Below, one piece after another: positions 1 to 7,681 of a stretch of 11,170 nt of DNA; position 1 is the first letter of the stretch, and the number at the start of each line of letters is the position of its first letter. The stretch covers positions 1-11,170 of the forward strand of contig JAISRD010000247.1 in assembly GCA_031273835.1 (NCBI GenBank), given 5' to 3'. The DNA is from Treponema sp. Its GTDB lineage: Bacteria > Spirochaetota > Spirochaetia > Treponematales > Breznakiellaceae. A program made the position numbers and the translations under genes. Under the pieces are notes generated by a model. The model was not told the DNA's origin, made no database searches, and was given only the letters and a program-made list of their open reading frames with translations.

Positions 1-308
1 ACAAGCCAGGCGGTGGTGGTGGTGCCGACATTGGCCCCCATGATCACCCCGGCCGCCTGGGTCAGGGTTAAAAGCCCCGCGTTGACAAAGGAAACCAGCA
101 TCACCGTGGTGGCCGAGGAGGACTGAACCAGGGCGGTAACGGTAAAGCCGGTAAAAACCGCCCGGAAGCGGTCGCCGGTCATAAAATTCAGGGCCCGCTG
201 CAGGCGGTCCCCGGCGGCCCTCTGTATCCCGTCGCTGAGCACCTTCATCCCGTAGAGGAAGATACAAAGCCCGCCGAGTATACGGAACAGGAATCCCGCT
301 ATCTGCAT
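1..308 (-). CDS. Second Na/Pi cotransporter family protein, N-terminal part (cut by window edge)
   Basis: The reverse strand from the ATG at 308 stays open to the window edge, giving 102 residues of a second Na+/phosphate cotransporter (Na_Pi_cotrans family, integral inner-membrane carrier). It shows the first half of the family fold: an N-terminal hydrophobic helix containing FLYGMKVLSDG, the QSSSATT motif, and the GVIMGANVGTT motif that marks the first inverted-repeat unit. By hand count it is about 70% identical to the start of the complete paralogue just upstream, and 29 bp at 55-83 are identical to 1731-1759, so this is a tandem duplication. Its ATG overlaps the TGA of the upstream gene by one base (TGATG), with GGAGG 5 nt before it, so translation is probably coupled. 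The C-terminal half is outside the window; whether it carries a PhoU-like tail is unknown. Confidence 0.9.
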   Translation of the reverse strand, partial: MQIAGFLFRILGGLCIFLYGMKVLSDGIQRAAGDRLQRALNFMTGDRFRAVFTGFTVTALVQSSSATTVMLVSFVNAGLLTLTQAAGVIMGANVGTTTTAWL

Positions 309-1984
309 CAATCCTCCAGATGGGAAAGGGCGGCGGAAATACTGTAACAGTAATCCCCCAGCTGTTCCAAACGGCGGACCAGATCGATAAAGAGCAGCTC
401 GGTCTTGACGTCCTCCCCCGCCTCGATCCGCTTGCGGCCGTATTTCCGCAGCTTGTCCCGGGCCCTGTCGATCCGCTCTTCGGTAAGGGCCGCCAGTTCC
501 GCGTCCTCGCTCCGCAGGGGCTCTCCCAGGTGGTTCCGCACGAAATTGAGAAAATCCCCCACCAGATCCGTATAGGGCGCCAGGGCCGCCATTTCCTTTC
601 CCTTAAAAATCTGATCCTTCTTGACGCTCCGGCACAAAAGGAGGCCCACGCCGTAACAGTCGTCGGTCATATTTTCAAGGTCCGCCACGATTCTCAGGAG
701 CCGCGAGACCTTGCGTTCCGAACGGTAATTGAGCTGCTGCCTGGTACACTCAATAAGAAAATGGGTCAGCTCTTCCCGCATTTCATCGGCGTAGGCTTCT
801 TTTTCCTTAAGCTCCGCGGCAAGGGCGTCCACGGCTTTTTCCTTTTCGGGATTTTCCTTTAAGGTCAGGAGCAGTTCCCCAATCCCCGCGTACATTGACG
901 AAACGATGCCGGCCATGCCGCGTATTTCCTTTTCCGCCCGGAGTATGTTGAATTCCGGTGAATTCTGGATGGCGCCGGAACTGTAGGCAATGCGGTAGTG
1001 CTTTTCCCCCGTTCCGCCGGCCTTATCCTTTATAAGGAAACCGACCAGGGCCGCGAAGGGTTTAACCAGGGGGAAAAAGAGCAGGGTGTTCATCGTATTG
1101 AAGATGGTGTGAAACATGGCCAGCTGGTTGGTGATACCCGCCCCGGCGCTTTCCCCCGGGGTAAGCACGGAAACCAGGTTCAACAGGGGATGGAAAAAGA
1201 TCAGGGCCCAGACCGTGCCTATTACGTTGAACAGTACGTGCACCAAAGCGGCCTGGCGGGCCGCGGGCTTTGCCCCCAGGGAGGCCAGGGCCGCGTCTAT
1301 GGTGGTGCCGATATTGGCCCCCAGTATCATTGAGGCGGCCAGCTCGTAACTCACCATGTTTTGATGGGCCATGGTCAGAACGATGGCGGTGGACGCCGAC
1401 GAAGAATGGGTGATCAGGGTGATCAGCGTCCCCGCGGCGGCCCCCGCGGCGATGGAAAGGGGGGAACCGGAAAAGGAGCCCAAAAAGGCCAGGGATTCCG
1501 CCGAAAGGGCCGGCATCGATTTGGTCAGGAGGTCCAGCCCCATAAAGAGCAGGCCGAAACCCAGTACCGCGTTCCCCAGATCCCGGCGTTTCCACCTGAT
1601 GACGGACATGACAAAACCTATCCCCACCAGGGGCAGGGCAACGGCGCCGATCTTAAGGGAAAAACCCGCCAGGGAGACAACCCAGGCGGTAACGGTGGTG
1701 CCGATATTGGCCCCCATGATCACCCCGATTGCCTGGGTCAGGGTTAAAAGCCCCGCGTTTACAAAGGACACCACCATTACCGTGGTAACCGACGAAGACT
1801 GGATGACGGCGGTTACGCCCAGCCCCGTGAGGACGGCGCTGAAACGGTTCCCGGTCATGAAGGAAAGGGTCCTTTGCATACGCCGCCCCGCGGCCTGCTG
1901 AATCCCCTCGCTCATCACCTTCATCCCGTACAGGAAGAGTGCAAGGCTTCCCAGTATGCCGAAAAACACGGAAAGGATACCCAT
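308..1984 (-). CDS. Na/Pi cotransporter with C-terminal PhoU-like domain
   Basis: This is a complete 558-residue inner-membrane Na+/phosphate carrier of the NptA/Na_Pi_cotrans type. The membrane half (about residues 1-320) holds the family's inverted repeat: QSSS at 62-65 with GANIGTT at 91-97, then HSSSAST near 193-199 with GANIGTT at 222-228. Residues from about 345 to the end are soluble, helical and charged, as in the PhoU-like cytoplasmic domain often fused to these carriers. Bacterial members are described as importers or, for YjbB-like proteins, as exporters, and sequence alone does not settle direction. The ATG at 1984 lines up with the start of the adjacent paralogue, which supports it; the ribosome site is weak (AAGG rather close). 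It reads away from the phosphoesterase gene across a 45-bp AT-rich gap and is coupled to a second carrier downstream. Confidence 0.93.
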   Translation of the reverse strand: MGILSVFFGILGSLALFLYGMKVMSEGIQQAAGRRMQRTLSFMTGNRFSAVLTGLGVTAVIQSSSVTTVMVVSFVNAGLLTLTQAIGVIMGANIGTTVTAWVVSLAGFSLKIGAVALPLVGIGFVMSVIRWKRRDLGNAVLGFGLLFMGLDLLTKSMPALSAESLAFLGSFSGSPLSIAAGAAAGTLITLITHSSSASTAIVLTMAHQNMVSYELAASMILGANIGTTIDAALASLGAKPAARQAALVHVLFNVIGTVWALIFFHPLLNLVSVLTPGESAGAGITNQLAMFHTIFNTMNTLLFFPLVKPFAALVGFLIKDKAGGTGEKHYRIAYSSGAIQNSPEFNILRAEKEIRGMAGIVSSMYAGIGELLLTLKENPEKEKAVDALAAELKEKEAYADEMREELTHFLIECTRQQLNYRSERKVSRLLRIVADLENMTDDCYGVGLLLCRSVKKDQIFKGKEMAALAPYTDLVGDFLNFVRNHLGEPLRSEDAELAALTEERIDRARDKLRKYGRKRIEAGEDVKTELLFIDLVRRLEQLGDYCYSISAALSHLED

Positions 1985-2029
1985 ACCTTTAATATTACCT
2001 TATTATTGAATTTTTATTAAGATATAAGG
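1985..2029. promoter_or_regulatory. AT-rich divergent intergenic region
   Basis: These 45 bp separate the divergent phosphate-carrier and phosphoesterase starts and are strikingly AT-rich against GC-rich surroundings, so they probably hold promoter elements for one or both genes. TATAAG (2023-2028) and TATTAA (2015-2020) are possible -10 elements on the plus strand, but neither has a convincing -35 at normal spacing, so I do not assign a promoter. Confidence 0.35.
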
Positions 2030-2698
2030 GTGAAATCGGTATTTTTGGTGATTTCGGACTCCCACGGCAATGTTCCCGCCCTCAGCGCGGCCCTCCTCTG
2101 GGCCCGCGGGCCGGAGGGCCCGGAGGCTCCGGCGGCGGCCCTTTTTCTGGGGGACGGGGCGGCGGATCTTTCCCCGGCCTGCGGGAGGACGGGTTTTTCC
2201 CTCCCCTGGTACCGGGTCCGGGGAAACGGGGATATGAATTTCTCCCTGCCGGATACCCTTATCCTGTCGGCGGGCCCCGGCGGAATACGGGCCGCCGGAA
2301 CCGGCGAAAGCGGCGGCGGCGGATCTTTACGGGGGCAGACCGCCGGGCCGCCGGAGCGGCGTATCTTCCTGGTCCACGGGAACCGCTTTGCCGTGGAAAC
2401 GGGGCTCCAAGGCCTTGGGGCCGCCGCGGGCGCCGCCGGGGCGGGCATAGCCCTCTTCGGCCATACCCACGTGCCCTGCCTGAAATACGCGGATACCGCC
2501 GGAAAACCCCTGCCCGCGGGAGACCCCGGCGCCGTCCTCTTCCTCAACCCCGGAAGCATAGGCCGCCCCCGCAGCCGGCTGGGCGCGACTTTTGCCGTTC
2601 TGGAACTTCCCCCGGATACGGCCGGGCCGCCGCGGGTCCGGTTTTGGGGGCTTACCGAAACCAGGCGGGGTTATACCGTGGGAGAACTGGACCTGTGA
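2030..2698 (+). CDS. YfcE/MJ0936-type metallophosphoesterase
   Basis: This is a 222-residue cytoplasmic calcineurin-like phosphoesterase expected to hydrolyse small phosphodiesters with two bound divalent metals. The metal-site motifs appear in order: SDSHGN (D10, H12), GD (D42), RGNGD (N66, D68), VHGN (H116) and GHTH (H145, H147), followed by the NPGS motif at 173-176 that closes the YfcE-like fold. The family usually runs near 160-190 residues. The excess here is partly a Gly/Pro/Ala-rich stretch at about 82-110 between the RGNGD and VHGN motifs. The start is GTG at 2030, because the first beta strand needs MKSVFLVISD and an in-frame TAA lies at 2018-2020. AAGG directly touches that GTG, so initiation is atypical (see findings). 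The true substrate is unknown. Confidence 0.87.
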   Translation: MKSVFLVISDSHGNVPALSAALLWARGPEGPEAPAAALFLGDGAADLSPACGRTGFSLPWYRVRGNGDMNFSLPDTLILSAGPGGIRAAGTGESGGGGSLRGQTAGPPERRIFLVHGNRFAVETGLQGLGAAAGAAGAGIALFGHTHVPCLKYADTAGKPLPAGDPGAVLFLNPGSIGRPRSRLGATFAVLELPPDTAGPPRVRFWGLTETRRGYTVGELDL

Positions 2699-2725
2699 GA
2701 GGGCAGGGTGATGCGGAACAGGGTT

Positions 2726-4141
2726 TTACTCAAGGCCGTAGCTCTTTAGTTTAGCCAATATGGTTTTCCTCGTAACGCCCAATTCCTCCGCGGCCCTGGT
2801 CCGGCTGCTGCCGCAGCGTTCCAGGGCCGCAAGGATCGCCCGCTTTTCCATTGCCCGCAGCGTTTCGGCCCCCTGGGCGCGGCCCGCCGGGCCCCCCGTT
2901 TCCGTGCCGCCGGGGAGCATGCCCGCGGCGGCCCTGGGCGGGACGGCCGGCGTCCCTGCCGGATCCCCGGCCGAATCTGCGTGAAGGTCAATATCGGCGC
3001 TTTCCAGTACGGGGCCCTCGCAGAAGATCAGCGCCCGCTCAAGTATATTTTCCAGTTCCCGGACATTGCCGGGAAAATCGTAGGAAAGGAGCCGTTCCAG
3101 GGCGGAGGGGCCTATGCCCCGGCCCGGCCGGCCCATGCGGGAACAGAGTTTGTCCAAAAGAAATTCCGCCAGCAGGGGGATGTCCTCCCGGCGTTCCCTC
3201 AAGGGGGGCAGGGCGATACGGAATACGTTGAGCCGGTAGTAGAGATCCTCCCGGAACCTTCCCTGCCGTACCAGGGCTTCCACGTCCTTATTGGTGGCGG
3301 AGATGATCCGGGCGTTAACCGGTATGTCGGCGCTCCCCCCCAGGCGGCGTATCTTTCTTTCCTGGATCACCCGGAGGAGCTTAACCTGCAGGGCCGCGGG
3401 CATTTCCCCGATTTCGTCGAGAAAGATGCTTCCCCTGCCGGCAAGTTCAAAGAGGCCCTGCCTCCTGGCCGCCGCGCCGGTAAAGGACCCCTTCTCGTGG
3501 CCGAAGAGTTCGCTTTCCATCAGCGATTCGTGGATGCCCCCTATGTTTATCGCCGCGAAGGGTTCCTCCCTGTCAGGCCCCCTCCTGTGTATTTCCCTGG
3601 CGGCCACTTCTTTACCGGCGCCGCTTTCCCCGGTGATCAGCACCGTTACGTTCGCGGCGGCGAGCTTTTCTATACGGGCGGAAAGGTCCCTCATGGCGGG
3701 GCCCGCGCCTATCATGCCGCTCCCCTCCCGCTTCCCCGCCCCCCGGGACCGGGATTCGGCTTTGATCACGTTGTCCCGCCGTTTGTTTTCTACCAGCGAA
3801 GAGAGTTTGATGGTAAGCTCCGCGGGATCAAAGGGTTTTACGATATAGTCGCCGGCCCCGGACTTGAGGGCCTTGACCGCGTCGGCGATCTGGCCGTGGG
3901 CGGAGATCATGATCACCGGAACGGGGAAACCCTTTTCCCGGATCTGCTCAAGCAGTTCCTGGCCGTTCATGCCGGCCCCCAGCTTTAAGTCCAGCACGGC
4001 GGCGTCAAAGGACCTGTCCTCAAGCAGGGCCAGGGCCGCTTCGCCCGATTCGGCGGTCTCGGCGTCGATTGATTCCAGGGCCAGATATTTTTTAAGGGAT
4101 TCCCGGATATTTTTCTCATCATCCACAATCAGGACGCGCAC
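2726..4141 (-). CDS. NtrC-family sigma54-dependent response regulator
   Basis: This 471-residue cytoplasmic activator switches on sigma54 promoters when phosphorylated. The receiver domain (about 1-115) has acidic residues D7/D8, phospho-acceptor D51, S80 and K102. The AAA+ domain (about 142-380) has Walker A GESGAGKE at 171-178, the sigma54-contact loop GSFTGA at 218-223 (Ser replaces the usual Ala; Thr is kept), Walker B with D242/E243, and the FREDLYYRLN arginine-finger region around 297. A Pro/Gly/Ala-rich linker (about 390-428) leads to a Fis-type helix-turn-helix at the C-terminus (about 450-468). The start is GTG at 4141, inside the 3' end of the kinase gene (13-nt overlap), with AAGG upstream, so the two are co-translated. 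Target promoters are not evident here. Confidence 0.95.
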   Translation of the reverse strand: MRVLIVDDEKNIRESLKKYLALESIDAETAESGEAALALLEDRSFDAAVLDLKLGAGMNGQELLEQIREKGFPVPVIMISAHGQIADAVKALKSGAGDYIVKPFDPAELTIKLSSLVENKRRDNVIKAESRSRGAGKREGSGMIGAGPAMRDLSARIEKLAAANVTVLITGESGAGKEVAAREIHRRGPDREEPFAAINIGGIHESLMESELFGHEKGSFTGAAARRQGLFELAGRGSIFLDEIGEMPAALQVKLLRVIQERKIRRLGGSADIPVNARIISATNKDVEALVRQGRFREDLYYRLNVFRIALPPLRERREDIPLLAEFLLDKLCSRMGRPGRGIGPSALERLLSYDFPGNVRELENILERALIFCEGPVLESADIDLHADSAGDPAGTPAVPPRAAAGMLPGGTETGGPAGRAQGAETLRAMEKRAILAALERCGSSRTRAAEELGVTRKTILAKLKSYGLE

Positions 4142-5472
4142 GGCAGTTTTACCTTTACGGAAACGCCCCCCCCGGGGCGGTTTGCGATGGCTATGCTTCC
4201 CCCGGCGGCTTCAACAAAACGCCGGCTGATTGCAAGGCCTATGCCGGTTCCGGCGCTCTTGCTGGTAAAGAAGGGATCGAAAACCTTTTCAAGGTCCCCC
4301 GGGGCTATGCCCCGGCCCCGGTCGTTCACGGTGATGATATAAAAGTTTCCCTCCCGGCGTATGAGGGCTTCTATCGTCGGGGCGCCGCCTTCCGCCGTTT
4401 CCCCCCCGGCTTTTTTCGGAACGGCGCTTTCCGCTTCCAGGGCGTTGCGCAGGATGTTCTCAAAAACCGAGCGGGCCCTGTCGCCGTCCATAAGGACCGG
4501 GCAGGGGCCGGAGGCCCTCACTATCGGTGATCCGAGGAGCCTTCGGGCGGTTTCGTCAATAAGGGCGCGGAGCTCCAGGGGTCCGGGATTTCCCGCAGCG
4601 TCCCGCAGATAATCGTTCACCCGGTAGGTTAAATTGGTAAGCCGCTCCACTTCTTCTTCTATGCGGGCGATTTCTTCAGCCCCCGTTTCGTCTCCGGCCC
4701 TGGGGGGGATTATTTTTTTCAGGATCCCCGTTTGGATCTTAATCGAGTGGAGGGGGTTTTTAATCTCGTGAGCCAGGGTGCTTGCCGCGGTTCCCAGCAC
4801 CACCAGGCTCTGCTGGGCTTCGATGCGTTCCCGGTATTCAACGTTATGCAGGTACAAACGGCGTATATAAAGGACAAAGGCCAAAAGGGCAAGGACGCTG
4901 AGGGGATAGATAAAGCCGGTGATGGTGATGGTCCGCCAATAGGAGGGGTGCTGTATGTCGATGTACACATAGCTTCCCTCCCTAAGGACGTTAAACCGGG
5001 ATTCCCGGTTTCCCCCCGATGGCCCCCTGTGCCGGCGGTGCTCCGGGCCCGGTTCCCCCGGAGCATCCTTGGGCCTTTCGTTGTGGATAACGAATTTAAC
5101 CGAGCCGCTGCGCCGGTCCGGAATGGTGTAGCGGTTAAAGCGGCGGACGGGGCTGTTTTCCAGCAGGGAAGGATCAAAGACGGGGGGGGCCTTTCCCCAT
5201 TTTTCAAGCATTTCGTAGCCGCTTGAATAGACGGCGAAACCGGCGATTCTTTCCCGCAGTACGGCGTTTTCCTCGATGGCGGAACCGAAATCATCATAAT
5301 CCCGCAGGCCGGTAAAGAGGGCGTTCAGTATCCGCTCGTTTTCGTTGTCCCGTACCAGCCGGGCCCTGTCCCTCAAGCTAAAGATGATAAAAACGGCAAG
5401 CAGGGAAAAGAGAAGCCAGCAGAACAGCGCCGCTAAAAGAGAATTGCGCCCGGGCAGATTTACAGACTTCAT
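4129..5472 (-). CDS. Membrane sensor histidine kinase (NtrB/AtoS-like)
   Basis: This 447-residue inner-membrane kinase is the evident partner of the NtrC-type regulator encoded directly downstream. A first membrane helix lies at about 11-32 and a second at about 183-204. Between them sits a roughly 150-residue extracytoplasmic sensor segment of no family I recognise, with a charged Pro/Gly/Arg-rich patch near 134-158. The HisKA H-box is LAHEIKNP with H235. The ATPase domain shows the N-box around N343, G1 NDRGRGI (384-390), the F-box DPFFTSK (399-405) and G2 GTGIGLA (408-414). All catalytic motifs are intact. The ATG at 5472 has no visible Shine-Dalgarno sequence. The upstream 24 bp, shared with the divergent transporter, are mostly a 19-bp inverted repeat. 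The signal sensed cannot be read from the sequence. Confidence 0.94.
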   Translation of the reverse strand: MKSVNLPGRNSLLAALFCWLLFSLLAVFIIFSLRDRARLVRDNENERILNALFTGLRDYDDFGSAIEENAVLRERIAGFAVYSSGYEMLEKWGKAPPVFDPSLLENSPVRRFNRYTIPDRRSGSVKFVIHNERPKDAPGEPGPEHRRHRGPSGGNRESRFNVLREGSYVYIDIQHPSYWRTITITGFIYPLSVLALLAFVLYIRRLYLHNVEYRERIEAQQSLVVLGTAASTLAHEIKNPLHSIKIQTGILKKIIPPRAGDETGAEEIARIEEEVERLTNLTYRVNDYLRDAAGNPGPLELRALIDETARRLLGSPIVRASGPCPVLMDGDRARSVFENILRNALEAESAVPKKAGGETAEGGAPTIEALIRREGNFYIITVNDRGRGIAPGDLEKVFDPFFTSKSAGTGIGLAISRRFVEAAGGSIAIANRPGGGVSVKVKLPCAS

Positions 5473-5496
5473 TTATTTGTCTACAGTATAGACAAT
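5459..5496 (+). promoter_or_regulatory. Candidate promoter and 19-bp inverted repeat between kinase and MFS genes
   Basis: TTGTCTA (5477-5483), five bases CAGTA, then TAGACAA (5489-5495) form a perfect 7-5-7 inverted repeat. It occupies most of the 24 bp between the two divergent ATG codons. On the plus strand TTTACA (5459-5464) is followed after 17 bp by TACAGT (5482-5487), a plausible -35/-10 pair whose -10 lies inside the repeat. Transcription would then begin 2-4 nt before the transporter ATG. On the minus strand TATACT (5489-5484) could be a -10 for the kinase but has no good -35. An operator for a dimeric regulator is the natural reading; the regulator is unknown. Confidence 0.5.
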
Positions 5497-6705
5497 ATGT
5501 CCCTTTCACGAAAGACCTACATCCTGCTGCTTATCCTTATCAACGGAACCATGTTTCTCTTCGGTTTTATTGAAAACATCAAGGGGGTTTCCTACCCGCT
5601 TATCAAAGCCGAATTCAACGCGTCCTATGACGACCAGGGTAAGATGATTTCCCTCCTGTCCGTGGGGTACACCTTTTTCTGCGTTGCCGCGGGGTTCATC
5701 CTGGCCCGTTTCGGGGTAAAAAAAGTATACCTCCTGGGTTTTACGCTGATTTTAACGGGCCTCTTTTCAATCTACTTTATGAGGGGGTTCTGGGGCGCCG
5801 CGGCCTCGCTGCTCCTGGTTTTCGCGAGTTTCGGCCTCTTTGAAATAGGGGTAAACGGCCTTGCCTCCCAGCTCTTTACCAAAAAAGCGGCCCTTTTGAT
5901 GAATATACTCCACTTTTTTTACGGCCTGGGGGCGGTGGCGGGCCCCAAATTGGCCGGCATACTTACCGACGTGAACGGGCCGGGCCTTTTGTGGCGGCAT
6001 ATCTATCTCTTTTCAATCCCCCTGGCGCTGCTCTTTCTTATACCGGCGGGACTGACCAAATTTCCCTCCGCCGAAGATAACGGGCCGGACGCGCCGCGTT
6101 CCGGGCAGGGGCCGGAACAAAAACGCGTAAGCTTTACCGGCGCCCTCAGGGATCCCCTGGTGTGGATCTTCGGCTTTACCCTGGGCTTGATGATGGGGAT
6201 AGAAATGGTTTCGGCAAATTGGGGGGGATTGTACTTCCAGGATGTATACGGTATGGACCCCCGCACCAGGGGGGCATCCTTTGTGTCGGCTTTTTTTGTC
6301 CTCTTTACCATATCCCGCCTGGTAAGCGGTTTCCTTATCGAAAAGATAGGCTATATGCTGAGCCTCATGGGGGCGGTATTGTTTATGCTGGTGATTTTTT
6401 CCGCCGGTTTTTCCCTGGGGGCGGCGGGTATTTACGTGCTTCCCGCCCTGGGCTTCTTTATCGCCATACTGTGGCCCACCTTTATGGCCGTGGGGATAGG
6501 CCGTTTCGGAAAGGACGCGGCGGTAAAAACCGGGGGGATGATCGCCATAGGGGGGCTCACCAACGCCCTTATACAGCTTTCCATAGGCTATATCAACCGC
6601 TATATGGGCGCCGCCTGGGGCTACCGCAGCGCCTTTGTGTTTTCCCTGGCGCTGCTGCCGGTCCTTTTTTTAATACGCCGCCGGGCCGCGCCCCCTGCAT
6701 ATTGA
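5497..6705 (+). CDS. Major facilitator superfamily transporter (12 TM)
   Basis: This 402-residue integral inner-membrane secondary transporter has about 12 hydrophobic helices arranged as two six-helix halves joined by a hydrophilic loop at about 188-212. A motif-A-like signature lies after helix 2 (GFILARFGVKK, 66-76), and a Gly/Pro-rich motif, YGLGAVAGP at 142-150, lies in helix 5. A related GFLIEKIGYML element in the second half reflects the internal duplication. The overall look recalls the sugar/FHS-like and TsgA-like MFS groups, but the substrate cannot be assigned. The ATG at 5497 has no Shine-Dalgarno sequence and may be used on a nearly leaderless transcript. The gene faces away from the histidine kinase, so the two-component pair may control it or share its signal. 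No terminator hairpin is obvious after the TGA. Confidence 0.88.
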   Translation: MSLSRKTYILLLILINGTMFLFGFIENIKGVSYPLIKAEFNASYDDQGKMISLLSVGYTFFCVAAGFILARFGVKKVYLLGFTLILTGLFSIYFMRGFWGAAASLLLVFASFGLFEIGVNGLASQLFTKKAALLMNILHFFYGLGAVAGPKLAGILTDVNGPGLLWRHIYLFSIPLALLFLIPAGLTKFPSAEDNGPDAPRSGQGPEQKRVSFTGALRDPLVWIFGFTLGLMMGIEMVSANWGGLYFQDVYGMDPRTRGASFVSAFFVLFTISRLVSGFLIEKIGYMLSLMGAVLFMLVIFSAGFSLGAAGIYVLPALGFFIAILWPTFMAVGIGRFGKDAAVKTGGMIAIGGLTNALIQLSIGYINRYMGAAWGYRSAFVFSLALLPVLFLIRRRAAPPAY

Positions 6706-6746
6706 ATCCTAAATTCTTCACGAAAATTATACCTACAAGGGATATT

Positions 6747-7279
6747 TTATACCAAAAGCATCGCGTCCCCTATCTTGGTACTCGGGGGAACCGCGGGGTA
6801 ATTCGCCTCAAGCCATTCATGAAATGCCGCGAGTTTCGGTTCGCAGGTTTCACGGCGTTTCACCGTGAATGTTTCCGTATTTATCTTTCCGCTTTTCAGA
6901 TCTTCCCTCAGTTCCCGTTCCGCTTTATAAAGTTCCTGTATCCGCAAAAGGGCTTCATCGGCAAGGCCGGGCTTTCCCGCTATTTGTTTCGCTTCGTAAA
7001 ACCGGCGCCTTACGTGAGCTCGGACTTTAGTCCGCAGCATCCCACATGAATAAGCCCCGAAAGATCCTTTTGCGCCGCCGACTCATATCCAAGGTATCCG
7101 TCGCTCTGCAAGTACCCGGTAAAACCTTTAAGTATTTCCGTAATATGTTTCTTCTCCCGGGTCTCCCGGTATGCATACCACAGCGCCGGTTTCCCGGCGG
7201 ACCGCCTCGGGCAAGCCACATGCGTGATGTTTGCCCCTTCTCTCTCCCCGGTTCGCCCATTACTTTCATCGGCGTCTCA
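6747..7279 (-). mobile_element. IS66-type transposase remnant (truncated, frameshifted)
   Basis: Three overlapping reverse-strand reading frames give consecutive pieces of an IS66 TnpC transposase. They are ETPMKVMGEPGREKGQTS (from about 7278), KPALWYAYRETREKKHITEI through YLQSDGYLGY (about 7186-7045), and AHVRRRFYEAKQIAGKPG followed by a charged helical segment (about 7026 down to a stop at 6747). The middle part of the DDE domain remains: the second catalytic Asp in QSDGY is present. The first Asp (normally in the DETP motif) is lost at the left junction, and the C-terminal part with the catalytic Glu is missing. At least two frameshifts are visible, one near 7180-7195 and one caused by a roughly 15-bp palindromic insertion at 7026-7040. 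No terminal inverted repeats or other IS66 orfs are seen. It is non-functional. Confidence 0.82.
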
Positions 7280-7681
7280 GGAAGCGGCGTTTTCCCGCTC
7301 ATAGATTGCGGTTAAGGAATCCTGTAATACCTGGGAAAAATTGATATGTTTCCCTTCCGCAAAGGTATTGAGCCAGGCAGGGATCGTCAGGTTTTTCCGT
7401 ACCGCCTTGTTGCCGTATTTTTCCGTGTAGGTGTCCATGTCCAGTACCAGGACACTGACAAAGCCCCCCGGTTCAGGGAGGATCGCCTCAACAGGGCTTG
7501 CTTTGGGAACGGGCTTACCGTCCTCAAGCTCTGTAAGTACCCAGCCGGAAGCGGCATCGGTTCCCATGATGATAGCCTCGGCGAGAGATGCCCCGCCGCT
7601 TACACAACCGGGAAGATCCGGAACCTCTACGGCATAGCCGCCTTCGCCTTCATGAAAAATTGCGGGATATGTAAGTTTCAT
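7277..7681 (-). CDS. hicB: HicB-family antitoxin
   Basis: This 134-residue antitoxin and DNA-binding repressor belongs to a type II HicAB module. The N-terminal half is the degenerate RNase H-like HicB domain, with TYPAIFHEGEGGYAVEVPD, LPGC and the DAASGW helix. The C-terminal segment KNLTIPAWLNTFAEGKHI followed by NFSQVLQDSL is a ribbon-helix-helix DNA-binding motif. AGGGGG lies just before the ATG at 7681, and the hicA stop and hicB start share one base (TAATG), so the two were translationally coupled. The ribbon-helix-helix is complete, but the last residues and the TGA sit exactly at the junction with the IS66 remnant, so the original C-terminus may have been slightly different. With hicA frameshifted, this looks like a solitary antitoxin that may still bind its own promoter. 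Confidence 0.93.
   Translation of the reverse strand: MKLTYPAIFHEGEGGYAVEVPDLPGCVSGGASLAEAIIMGTDAASGWVLTELEDGKPVPKASPVEAILPEPGGFVSVLVLDMDTYTEKYGNKAVRKNLTIPAWLNTFAEGKHINFSQVLQDSLTAIYERENAAS

Noticed and set aside
2981..3988. Long plus-strand open frame (335 codons) opposite the NtrC regulator
   Set aside because: It is an antisense shadow of a gene with complete, motif-rich domains; GC-rich codon use keeps the opposite frame open.
6162..7049. Plus-strand open frame of 295 codons over the MFS 3' half and IS66 remnant
   Set aside because: It is out of frame with the clear MFS protein and spans two unrelated regions; no family features are seen.
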